Source of the DNA: Actinomycetes bacterium
GTDB taxonomy: Bacteria; Actinomycetota; Acidimicrobiia; Spongiisociales; UBA5794
Assembly (NCBI GenBank): GCA_023336875.1
Contig: JAMBLH010000260.1
Coordinates: 1-13,719 of the forward strand
Length of the DNA stretch: 13,719 nt
Direction: 5' to 3'
The notes below the pieces were generated by a model that ran no database searches, was not told where the DNA came from, and was given only the letters and a program-made list of their open reading frames with translations. Below, one piece after another: positions 1-6,317 of the stretch (position 1 is the stretch's first letter; each line of letters opens with the position of its first letter). A program made the translations under genes and the position numbers.

Positions 1-344
1 CCGTACTTCACCAACAGGTGGAGATAGTCGCGTTGATAGAACACCTTGCACTTGATGTGCGGGTGATGCTCTCTGAGAAGCCTGACCTTGCGATTCTTCT
101 TCGTTACGAGTTTCTGGCTCATTGTCGTGATCTCGATGTACACGTCATCTTCGGGCAGATAGAAATCGGGTCTGAAGAAACTGGTTGGTTCTCCTTGTTC
201 GTCCCACGCGAGAGCAAAGGCATCAGGTTCGTACTTCCAATCGATTCCGTAGAAGTCGAGGAGACGGGCAAACTCGCGCTCGCTATTGTGAGCGAACTCG
301 GTGAGTTCAGCCGGTGACGGCCCGAAGAGGTCCTCCGTGGTCAG
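1..344 (-). CDS. Nuclease-fold-like protein, partial (runs off left edge), probable CTG start
   Basis: Reading the minus strand from 344 gives 114 open codons to the window edge. The protein has the layout of small PD-(D/E)XK-type nucleases: a helix with SEREFARLLDFYGI (residues 21-34), then RPDFYLPEDDVYIEIT (58-73) with candidate acidic residues E22/E24, D60 and E71, and a basic stretch TKKNRKVRLLR (81-91). The lysine usually found two residues after the last acid is Thr73, so activity is uncertain. No ATG, GTG or TTG lies in frame between the upstream in-frame stop and the conserved region. The only candidate is CTG at 344-342, which overlaps the stop of the preceding MerR gene as CTGA, with GAGGGA about 11 nt upstream acting as ribosome binding site. 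From memory, similar proteins occur next to or fused to hypoxanthine phosphoribosyltransferases in other actinobacteria. That is recollection, not shown here. The coding frame is well supported; the start and function are inferred. Confidence 0.7.
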   Translation of the reverse strand, partial: MTTEDLFGPSPAELTEFAHNSEREFARLLDFYGIDWKYEPDAFALAWDEQGEPTSFFRPDFYLPEDDVYIEITTMSQKLVTKKNRKVRLLREHHPHIKCKVFYQRDYLHLLVKY

Positions 345-835
345 ATTCCCGACGCTCCCTCGAGCTTGTCATCTACGATCGCTTCGATGTCACGATCGGG
401 GAAGAGTTTGTGAAGCTCACCCCTTACCTCGTCGTGAACCGGCCGGATGGCGATGCCGAAGACTCCCTGGCCTCCCTGAAGGAGATCGATGACCTCCTCA
501 GGACTCGTAGCCGCGTAGATGGTCGTCCCGTCACTCAGCAGAGTGATGTCGCTATTGCGCCAACCCGAGCCAACCTGTTCCTCGAGTTGCTCGAATGCCG
601 ATCGGATCTTGTGCAAACTTGTGCCAGCGTCCTTGAGTCTCTTGATGACTCGCAAAGTGACAACATCCTGAAACGTGTAGAGGCGTTGTGTGCCTGATCC
701 CGAAGCTACCTGCAACGAAGGACCTAGGAGACCGGAACGGTCCCAGTAATCAAGCTGTCTGTAGGTGATACCCACCACCTTGCATACCTGGGGCGATCGA
801 AAACCCGAAGTCGTTGCCATGTTTGTATCGGTCAT
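341..835 (-). CDS. MerR-family regulator, Rv1830 type (second MerR of the FHA/FtsR locus)
   Basis: A 164-residue DNA-binding protein. The N-terminal winged-helix MerR domain covers about residues 12-80, with GITYRQLDYWDRSGLL (22-37) and SGTQRLYTFQDVVTLRVIKR. The C-terminal half holds the block SPEEVIDLLQGGQGVFGIAI, which I recognise from the mycobacterial Rv1830 family, one step past the DUF151 gene. Here a K+ channel gene lies between the DUF151 gene and this one. It has its own upstream gap of 108 bp with inverted repeats, and a good ribosome binding site (GAGGAG, 5 nt before the ATG), so it may be separately or auto-regulated. Its stop overlaps the CTG start of the next gene. No ligand-sensing cysteine pattern is evident. 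Family assignment is firm; target genes are unknown, although mycobacterial relatives have been linked to growth and cell-cycle control. Confidence 0.93.
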   Translation of the reverse strand: MTDTNMATTSGFRSPQVCKVVGITYRQLDYWDRSGLLGPSLQVASGSGTQRLYTFQDVVTLRVIKRLKDAGTSLHKIRSAFEQLEEQVGSGWRNSDITLLSDGTTIYAATSPEEVIDLLQGGQGVFGIAIRPVHDEVRGELHKLFPDRDIEAIVDDKLEGASGI

Positions 836-856
836 CGCGTCTCCTCACCCAGAAGG

Positions 857-884
857 TTACACACTAGTAATTTCGACGTTCGAA
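857..884. promoter_or_regulatory. Candidate operator repeats upstream of the second MerR gene
   Basis: Two adjacent inverted repeats lie 22-49 bp upstream of the MerR start: TTAC-N6-GTAA at 857-870 and TTCGA-N3-TCGAA at 872-884 (read as TTCGACGTTCGAA on the plus strand). MerR proteins bind dyads within promoters and often regulate themselves, so this is a plausible autoregulatory site. No clear -35/-10 pair could be fixed. The rest of the 836-943 gap holds nothing recognisable. Confidence 0.35.
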
Positions 885-943
885 CTACGACTATGAAACT
901 TACGAGTTGTTGGGCGTCATGTCAATGACCGAAGCGGAGTTGG

Positions 944-1951
944 TTACGCGTCCTCGAAGAGATGCTCGAGCGATTGGAGTTGCTCCGCTGATCCGATGCC
1001 AAAGATGTGGTCGCCGCCGTTGAACGGTGCGTGGGGATCCGGATTGATCCGAATCGTCTCGCCGCCATGCGCTATGCCGATGACCATTGCGCCGGAGTCG
1101 CGTCGCAGGTCGAGGTCCGAGAGCGTTCGACCAACGGTTGGGGAATTGTGTGCAACGACAAATCTCCTGATTCTGAACTCGGTGGCAGAGTCTCTGACGA
1201 CGGTGTCGATGAATTCCGCGAGCCCCGGTTGTGTGGCGAGAGCTGCGATCCTCTCCCCTCCAACGAGTTCGGGAGTCACGACCGCGTCAGCACCGGCGAG
1301 AAGTAGTTTGTGCTCGGTTTGTTCGTCGATGGCTCTGGCGGTCACGGGAATCTCTGGCTCGAGTGCCCTGACAGAAAGCGTGATCACGAGGTTGTCACTC
1401 GACGACGCCACGGACGCGATGACTGAGCGCGCTGCGTGGATTCTGGCCTCGACGAGAACCTCGTCTCGGGTGGCGTTGCCCTCCACGACGATGAAGCCTT
1501 CGTCCATCGCCGCCTCGACGGCCTCGGCATCCTGTTCGATTATCACAAGAGGCACACCGTCTCTGTGTAACGCTGCCGCTGCCGATGCCCCGACGCGACC
1601 ATAGCCGCAGATAATCACGTGATCGGCTATCCGGCCCAGTTGGTTGTTCATCTTCCTCCGTCTCCGGTAGTCAGAACCGATGAGGGTTTCGAAACCGTAT
1701 TCCATGAACGCCGTGAGCGTAAAGATTGCAGCCCCCATACCCAGAATCAGGACAAGCACAACCCAGATCCTGGTTGTGACATCGTAGGGTCCATCGATCT
1801 CTTCGTAACCAAGGGTTGTGATCGTTATGAACGTGACGTACACAGCATTGCCGAGTGACATGTCGCCGATGACTACGAACCCAAGAGACCCGACAATGAT
1901 GACGACAAGGAGTGATATGAGCCCTGCCTTGAGGTTGCTGGGGAGGGCCAC
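944..1951 (-). CDS. Two-TM potassium channel with RCK (TrkA-N/TrkA-C) domains
   Basis: A 335-residue membrane channel of the MthK/Kch-like class. Residues 9-28 form TM1, 32-52 the pore helix and filter, and 62-83 TM2. A basic linker DYRRRRK (94-100) leads into an RCK/TrkA-N Rossmann domain beginning DHVIICGYGRVG (110-121), with the nucleotide-binding acid near VIIEQD. A TrkA-C-like domain occupies about 245-330. The filter reads TITTLGYEE (43-51) instead of the canonical TVGYGD, so the second filter glycine is Glu50. Related bacterial channels also vary at this position (for example TVGYRE), so a conducting channel is still likely, though K+ selectivity is not assured. Met101 follows a GGAGG within the arginine codons and could be a second start producing soluble RCK subunits, as known for MthK. 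It sits between the DUF151 and second MerR genes, an unusual insertion in this locus. Confidence 0.92.
   Translation of the reverse strand: MALPSNLKAGLISLLVVIIVGSLGFVVIGDMSLGNAVYVTFITITTLGYEEIDGPYDVTTRIWVVLVLILGMGAAIFTLTAFMEYGFETLIGSDYRRRRKMNNQLGRIADHVIICGYGRVGASAAAALHRDGVPLVIIEQDAEAVEAAMDEGFIVVEGNATRDEVLVEARIHAARSVIASVASSSDNLVITLSVRALEPEIPVTARAIDEQTEHKLLLAGADAVVTPELVGGERIAALATQPGLAEFIDTVVRDSATEFRIRRFVVAHNSPTVGRTLSDLDLRRDSGAMVIGIAHGGETIRINPDPHAPFNGGDHIFGIGSAEQLQSLEHLFEDA
1655..1659 (-). promoter_or_regulatory. Internal ribosome-binding-like GGAGG before Met101 of the K+ channel
   Basis: On the minus strand the sequence CGGAGGAAG directly precedes an in-frame ATG at 1651-1649, at the junction between the membrane pore and the RCK domain. 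The spacing of GGAGG to ATG is 3 nt, which is short but workable; a second GGAGA lies a few bases further upstream. The bases also encode Arg/Lys codons, so the match may be incidental. Confidence 0.35.
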
Positions 1952-1997
1952 TAGGGAATGACCGCAAATGGTCTTTCGCGGAAATGGCGACGGACCA

Positions 1998-2489
1998 CTA
2001 GGAGCCAGCCCCGAAGTCCGTTGGATCTATTCGGTCAAGGAACTCTCTGAACTTCTCGATTTCGTCCTCATCCTCCTCGTCCTGGATGTGTACACCGGCT
2101 TCCTCGAGCAGGTCCCTGTCGGCGAACAACGGTGCGTCAGTGCGCACCGCAATGGCGACAGCGTCTGACGGTCTGGACGAGATGTGGTGAGTCTCATCAC
2201 CGAGTTTCACAGCGATGTCGGCGTAGAACGTTCCTCCCCTTACTTCGGTCACGACAACGCTTTCGACTGTTGCGCCGAGCACCTCCATCAAAGATGCCAC
2301 GAGGTCGTGGGTGAGAGGTCGTTTCGTCTCGATGCCATCATGAGCCATTGCAATCGCGGTGGCCTCTGGGGTTCCAATCCAGATCGGGAGGTATCGATCT
2401 CCGCCTCGCTCGCGTAGCAGCAGGATCGGCGAGTTCGTGGGCAACTCGATTCGTATGCCGACGAGATCCATTGGCACCGTTTCGCTCAT
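1998..2489 (-). CDS. Bifunctional nuclease family protein (DUF151, Rv1829 type)
   Basis: A 163-residue protein of the BFN/DUF151 family. The conserved core runs from LVGIRIELPTNSPILLLRE (9-27) through YLPIWIGTPEATAIAMA and RPLTHDLVASLMEVLG to SSRPSDAVAIAVRTDAPLF. The C-terminus is strongly acidic (DEEDEDEIEKFREFLDRI). Plant members are reported to have RNase and DNase activity; the bacterial role is not settled. In mycobacteria and corynebacteria the gene lies between the two MerR regulators, as it effectively does here apart from the inserted genes. It starts 17 bp after the phosphoribosyltransferase stop, with only a weak ribosome binding site (GTGGTGG); an ATG six codons in is an alternative start. 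The stop is 46 bp before the K+ channel gene. Family assignment is firm, biochemical role is not. Confidence 0.93.
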   Translation of the reverse strand: MSETVPMDLVGIRIELPTNSPILLLRERGGDRYLPIWIGTPEATAIAMAHDGIETKRPLTHDLVASLMEVLGATVESVVVTEVRGGTFYADIAVKLGDETHHISSRPSDAVAIAVRTDAPLFADRDLLEEAGVHIQDEEDEDEIEKFREFLDRIDPTDFGAGS

Positions 2490-2506
2490 GCCACCACATT
2501 ACTGCC

Positions 2507-3106
2507 TCATTCATCCGATGCGAACAGGCCGTCCTCCTCCTGAACAGACCGGTACGCAACTTCGTCGAATGACCGAGGATGTTCGGCGAGACGCGGGAGA
2601 TCCATCACTGCCCAGATCGAACGGATATTGCGGTAGTAGCCGTTCCAGTCGAGGCCATACCCGAGCAGGTACTCATCCCCCACCTCGAAGCCGCGGTAAT
2701 CGACCGGTACGTCCACAATGCGCCTAGGAGCTTTGTCGAGGAGAGCCGCGGTCCTGACACTCCGAGCACCATGGGCAACCATGAGCCTCTGGATCGTTGT
2801 GAGGGTCAGCCCCGTGTCGACGATCTCAAGTACCAACAGCACATCGCGGCCGTAGAGCGGGATCGACACGTCCATGGCCACCGACACGCGACCTTCGTTA
2901 CCGAATCTCGTGAGAGCAAGGAACTCAGCCTCACACGTGAGTGGCATGTGGCTCAGAAGATCCTTGTAGAAGAACAACGACCCCTTGAGTATGCCAACAA
3001 CGACTAGATCGCCCAGTGGGTAGTCAGCGGATATCTGTGCGCCCATTTCAGAGACCCGACGTTGCAGGGTCTTGTCAGGGATTACCTCGACAAATGGCTC
3101 CGTCAT
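2507..3106 (-). CDS. hpt: Hypoxanthine-type phosphoribosyltransferase, divergent PRPP motif
   Basis: A 199-residue type I phosphoribosyltransferase, expected to join PRPP to hypoxanthine or guanine in purine salvage. Visible landmarks are loop I VGILKGSLFF (37-46), the PRPP motif VLLVLEIVDTGLTL (89-102) and the purine-side motif GYGLDWN (149-155) followed by YYRNI. The catalytic Asp97 is present, but the acidic pair just before it (Glu-Asp in most HPRTs) reads Leu93-Glu94, a change at residues that contact the ribose. The protein may therefore have altered substrate preference or a regulatory role. The ATG at 3106 overlaps the carboxypeptidase stop as TGATG; a longer start at 3148 would run 42 bases into the upstream gene and was not used. 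Purine PRTases are often near cell-wall genes in actinobacteria, but this site inside the FtsR-DUF151 interval is not the mycobacterial order. Confidence 0.88.
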   Translation of the reverse strand: MTEPFVEVIPDKTLQRRVSEMGAQISADYPLGDLVVVGILKGSLFFYKDLLSHMPLTCEAEFLALTRFGNEGRVSVAMDVSIPLYGRDVLLVLEIVDTGLTLTTIQRLMVAHGARSVRTAALLDKAPRRIVDVPVDYRGFEVGDEYLLGYGLDWNGYYRNIRSIWAVMDLPRLAEHPRSFDEVAYRSVQEEDGLFASDE

Positions 3107-4155
3107 CAGTCGTTGGACAGGACGTCTGGGATAACTCCTCGGATCCAACGTCCAATCAGTTCGGCCTTTGGAAGATCCTCGAGGTTAGAAGTTCTCCAGC
3201 GTCCATCATCGAGAGACGGCAGTGCTCTGAGTCGCCGCTCCTCGCTGGTCGATAGTTCGATACTTGTAGCGACGGTGCCTCCTCCGCCATCCTCGCTGAA
3301 GAGGGGCCGTAGCCAGCGATCGCGCATGGAGTACGTCGAGTACGACCAATCGAGCAGCTCTCTGGTGTCCCCGAAGTGATCATCGCTGTGCATCACGACG
3401 GTGTAGATCAGCCGTCCAGCTCGCTCAGACGTTGCAAGCAATACCTTGTCGGCCCACGGTGTATCCCCGGTCTTGAGTCCTGTCACTCCTGGATACGTGC
3501 CGAGGAGTTTATTCGTATTCTTGAAGAGCCGAGATTTTCCATTGGGGTCCGCCGGCATCGAGACCTTGCGAGTGCGTGCAACGCGCTGGATGTCGGGGTA
3601 CTGCTGGGAGGCGATGATCAGTGTCAGGAGGTCTCGTGCAGAGGAGTAGTGATCCTCGGCGTCAAGCCCGTTCGGGTTGGCGAAGTTTGTATTCGTCATA
3701 CCTAGTTCCGCTGCCTTGGCGTTCATCATCTCGACGAAGGCCGTCGTGGACTCGCCACCTACGTGATATGCGAGGGTTAGTGCGGCGTCATTGCCCGATC
3801 GAACGAGCATGGCGATGAGGAGATCGCCGACCGACCACTGCTCGCCCGCCACGAGACCCGCAGTGGATCCCCGCGATCGAGTGGCAAACGGAGGTACCGT
3901 GACCATATCGCCCAGCGCCGAGTTCTCGACCACCAGTATTGCCGTCATCACCTTCGTGACCGAAGCCATTGGGGCTTGATCGTTGGCATTCCACGACGCA
4001 AGCACGACATCCGTTGTGGCGTCATACGCTATCCACCGCTCTGCTGTGAGTTTGGGTATGTCGGGCACGTCTGAGTGGGCAACCGGGGCAGAAGCCAGCG
4101 GTGTGCCGAGCAGAGACGCGGAGAGCGCCAGCGAGGTGAAAACAGTTGTAATCAT
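3106..4155 (-). CDS. D-alanyl-D-alanine carboxypeptidase (S11, penicillin-binding protein 5/6 type)
   Basis: A 349-residue secreted enzyme that removes the terminal D-Ala from peptidoglycan pentapeptides. The N-terminal 26 residues form a signal peptide (hydrophobic core 5-20, cleavage probably near ASAPVAHS). All three active-site motifs are present: SVTK (65-68), SGN (120-122) and KTG (228-230). The helper segment NFANPNGLDAEDHYSSARDL is typical of the family. No membrane anchor is evident at the C-terminus, which carries a serine/glutamate-rich stretch and ends near VIPDVLSND. The start overlaps the FtsR stop as TGATG, and the stop overlaps the hpt start the same way, so translation is probably coupled. 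Its position beside a regulator whose homologue controls ftsZ in Corynebacterium fits a cell-wall/division role. Which of dacA, dacB or dacC it matches cannot be told. Confidence 0.95.
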   Translation of the reverse strand: MITTVFTSLALSASLLGTPLASAPVAHSDVPDIPKLTAERWIAYDATTDVVLASWNANDQAPMASVTKVMTAILVVENSALGDMVTVPPFATRSRGSTAGLVAGEQWSVGDLLIAMLVRSGNDAALTLAYHVGGESTTAFVEMMNAKAAELGMTNTNFANPNGLDAEDHYSSARDLLTLIIASQQYPDIQRVARTRKVSMPADPNGKSRLFKNTNKLLGTYPGVTGLKTGDTPWADKVLLATSERAGRLIYTVVMHSDDHFGDTRELLDWSYSTYSMRDRWLRPLFSEDGGGGTVATSIELSTSEERRLRALPSLDDGRWRTSNLEDLPKAELIGRWIRGVIPDVLSND

Positions 4156-4874
4156 CAGTGTTCGAGTAGCTTGCGAAGCCTACTGCGAACCAGAGTTTCT
4201 TGAATGATCGCAGAGGCTTCCGACGTATCGGCGAGGATCTCGGAGGACCTTCGCTGATTGTCAGGGTTTCGGTGCCGCAGCAGAGGTGCTACCAGTTGAC
4301 CGAGAAGATCTGTCTGTCTGTCGGCTGCGAGACGGATACCTCTGAGATGTCGAGGTTCGAGTCCCCTGTTGAGCAGCCGATGTGCTGCACGTGCAATCTG
4401 GAGGTCGCTGTCTGTATATACCGGCGTGCCGTCCGGGAGTTCGACAGGATCTATGATGCCCTCTCGTTCGAGTGCATCGAGAAGTTCCTCACTCAGGCCC
4501 GATGAGCGGAGGATCTCTCTCGTTGAGAGGGAGACGCCAGACGACGCGAAATAGGCCTCAGGAGGCGGGCCACTGTCAGGGACAACCGGAGATTCCTTCC
4601 CCTTGTCCCAGGCGGACAGCTTCGATTTGATGACCTTCAACGGCAAGTAGTGGTCCCGTTGTTCCGTGATGACGTACTGGATTCGTTGGACATCCTCGTC
4701 GGTGAACACGCGATATCCCGATGATGAGCGTCCGGGTTGGATCAAGCCGCGCGACTCGAGGAACCGGACTTTTGACACCGAGATATCAGGGAACTCAGGC
4801 CGCAGGAGATTGATGACCTCCCCGATCGTGTGGGTGCGGCGCGGAGGCGGGCCGACGGCCCGTAGTTCAGCCAT
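4155..4874 (-). CDS. ftsR: MerR-family regulator, FtsR/Rv1828 type
   Basis: A 239-residue regulator. The MerR DNA-binding domain covers about residues 15-85, with TIGEVINLLRPEFPDISVSK and VRFLESRGLIQPGRSSSGYR, followed by the family signature QRDHYLPLKVIKSKL. The second half holds GVSLSTREIL, the GLEPRHLRGIRLAADRQTDL block and a helical C-terminus. These blocks match what I know of Rv1828 of M. tuberculosis and FtsR (cg1631) of C. glutamicum, where FtsR activates ftsZ expression. The gene overlaps the FHA gene by 8 nt, as expected of the GarA/OdhI-FtsR pair, and no strong ribosome binding site precedes it. This suggests translation coupled to the FHA gene. The C-terminal half probably mediates dimerisation or partner binding; the effector is unknown. 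Confidence 0.93.
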   Translation of the reverse strand: MAELRAVGPPPRRTHTIGEVINLLRPEFPDISVSKVRFLESRGLIQPGRSSSGYRVFTDEDVQRIQYVITEQRDHYLPLKVIKSKLSAWDKGKESPVVPDSGPPPEAYFASSGVSLSTREILRSSGLSEELLDALEREGIIDPVELPDGTPVYTDSDLQIARAAHRLLNRGLEPRHLRGIRLAADRQTDLLGQLVAPLLRHRNPDNQRRSSEILADTSEASAIIQETLVRSRLRKLLEH

Positions 4875-5286
4875 GGCCGCGCGAGATCCTGAGGTGAAAT
4901 TTCCCCACCATCAGCTGGTCGCCCTCCTTGAGCATCCCAGCGGTGAGTCGCTCACCGTTGACATATGTGCCGTTCGTTGAAGCCAGGTCAGACATGGAGA
5001 GACCTGACGAATCCACGGAGAACCGTACATGCTCGCGCGATACCGTTACATCGGGCAGGAAGATCGCTGTCTCGGCGCCGCGCCCTGCAACCGTGTTGCC
5101 CGGTCCCAGAACATACGTCAACCCGGACTGGGGCCCGCCTTCGACGGTGAGAGCCCACGCGAAGGCGCCGCTGAGCTTTCCAGATGAGTCCTCGCCCGGA
5201 TCTTCACCAGACCCGGGTTCCCACGAGATGGTGGGTTCGTGTTCAATGTCGACGTGCTCAGGCACATCCTTTTCGGAGTCTTTCAT
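4867..5286 (-). CDS. FHA-domain protein, GarA/OdhI-like but without the ETTS phosphorylation motif
   Basis: A 139-residue cytoplasmic protein: a disordered acidic N-terminus (1-40) and one FHA phosphothreonine-binding domain (about 45-135). The FHA core residues are intact: GR (68-69), SREH (83-86), NG (105-106) and VNG (109-111). GarA and OdhI sit in the same position upstream of FtsR and use an N-terminal ETTSVF motif, phosphorylated by Ser/Thr kinases, to switch binding to 2-oxoglutarate dehydrogenase and glutamate dehydrogenase. Here the corresponding stretch reads HEPTISWE (16-23), leaving only Thr19 as a candidate, so the classic switch may be changed or absent. It starts at ATG 5286, 53 nt after gcvH, with a weak ribosome binding site. 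The link to central metabolism is inferred from position; the FHA domain itself is certain. Confidence 0.92.
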   Translation of the reverse strand: MKDSEKDVPEHVDIEHEPTISWEPGSGEDPGEDSSGKLSGAFAWALTVEGGPQSGLTYVLGPGNTVAGRGAETAIFLPDVTVSREHVRFSVDSSGLSMSDLASTNGTYVNGERLTAGMLKEGDQLMVGKFHLRISRGHG

Positions 5287-5339
5287 GTACCCATGCTACA
5301 GGAAAACCCTCAAGCTCCGGTTGAACGTCGCGGTCTTTG

Positions 5340-5720
5340 CTAGGAGACGGATGCCTCGTAGCCCGCGGCGGTGAGGAGCGCTTCGAGTTCAGAGGGGTCA
5401 GATGCTTCTATGACAGCAAACCAGCCCTCCCCGTAGGGATCGGTGTTCACGAGTTCCGGCTTCGTGTCGAGTGCTTCGTTGACCGCAACGATGGTTCCCG
5501 AGACGGGAGCATGGACATCGGACACCGACTTCGTTGACTCGACCTCCGAACAGGCCTCCCCTGCGACAACAACTGCGCCCATCTCTGGAACATCGACGTA
5601 GACAACGTCTCCAAGGGCGTCCTGCGCGAAGTCGGAGATTCCCATGCGCACGTGGTTGTTGTCTCCAAGGCTCGCCCACTCGTGGCTGGCCGAATACTTG
5701 AGTTCCTCCGGATACTGCAC
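5340..5720 (-). CDS. gcvH: Glycine cleavage system H protein (lipoyl carrier)
   Basis: A 126-residue H protein, the lipoylated carrier that moves the aminomethyl group between the P, T and L proteins of glycine cleavage. The start region KYSASHEWA (8-16) is typical, as are GISDFAQDALGDVVYVDVP and the lipoylation site VESTKSVSDVHAP with Lys64. The length matches the family. The start is GTG at 5720, preceded by an excellent AGGAGG with 5-nt spacing. It follows pgsA by 30 nt and precedes the FHA gene by 53 nt, the same gcvH-garA adjacency as in mycobacteria. No gcvP or gcvT is in the window. Confidence 0.97.
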   Translation of the reverse strand: MQYPEELKYSASHEWASLGDNNHVRMGISDFAQDALGDVVYVDVPEMGAVVVAGEACSEVESTKSVSDVHAPVSGTIVAVNEALDTKPELVNTDPYGEGWFAVIEASDPSELEALLTAAGYEASVS

Positions 5721-5750
5721 TGGTTCCTCCTGGGTGATTTCTCCACAAGC

Positions 5751-6317
5751 CTACTTGGATTCAGTGATGGCCTTTTGCATGTCGCCGAGATATTGGACGG
5801 CCACCCAGTAGTACATGATCAACCCGGGTATGCCGAATAGGTATGCCAGCCACACGATCCAGTCGACCGAGAACCCGACTCCCATGTAGAACGCCGCCAC
5901 TGACACGTACAAGGCAAGGGTCGCTGCCTTACCTAGGAATCGTACGTCGAGCTTCGTAACACCATTGAACCAGCCGTAAATGGCCCCCGCCCCAATCACA
6001 AGCTCGCGTACGATGAGAGCGATTGCAAACCATGCGGGCAGCACGCCGACGACTAACCCTGCAATAACGGCGACAACCACGGCAACGCGGTCTGCGAGCG
6101 GGTCGAGAAATTTCCCGAGTTCCGTGACCTGGTTGTACCGCCGGGCAATGTGGCCATCGATCCAATCTGTTGCACCGATAACTCCGAGCAGGACGCCGGC
6201 CCACCCGTATTCCTGTGGTCCGAATACGAGCCAGAGGAAGAGCGGAATCAGGGCAAGACGTATGAATGAGATCACATTCGGAACGTTGAATGCGTCGTGC
6301 ATTGGTGGTCGGGCCAC
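5751..6317 (-). CDS. pgsA: CDP-alcohol phosphatidyltransferase (PgsA family)
   Basis: A 188-residue integral membrane enzyme of phospholipid synthesis. The CDP-alcohol phosphotransferase signature D-G-x2-A-R-x8-G-x3-D-x3-D is complete: DG at 54-55, AR at 58-59, G68, D72 and D76, plus Asp51. The N-terminal NVPNVISFIRLALIP is typical of PgsA, and about six hydrophobic segments are visible. The likely reaction is CDP-diacylglycerol plus glycerol-3-phosphate giving phosphatidylglycerolphosphate. Other alcohols (for example in cardiolipin or inositol lipid synthesis) cannot be excluded. The start is GTG at 6317, overlapping the upstream stop as TAGTG; ATG five codons later is an alternative. The order pgsA then gcvH-FHA-FtsR resembles the pgsA2 region of M. 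tuberculosis. Confidence 0.93.
   Translation of the reverse strand: MARPPMHDAFNVPNVISFIRLALIPLFLWLVFGPQEYGWAGVLLGVIGATDWIDGHIARRYNQVTELGKFLDPLADRVAVVVAVIAGLVVGVLPAWFAIALIVRELVIGAGAIYGWFNGVTKLDVRFLGKAATLALYVSVAAFYMGVGFSVDWIVWLAYLFGIPGLIMYYWVAVQYLGDMQKAITESK

Noticed and set aside
996..1604. 202-residue plus-strand frame opposite the K+ channel
   Set aside because: It lies wholly antisense to the strongly supported channel gene, has low-complexity Ser/Ala/Thr composition and no recognisable domain.
3107..3148. N-terminal extension of the phosphoribosyltransferase by 14 residues
   Set aside because: It would overlap the carboxypeptidase by 42 bases; the ATG at 3106 forms a TGATG junction and matches the usual family start.
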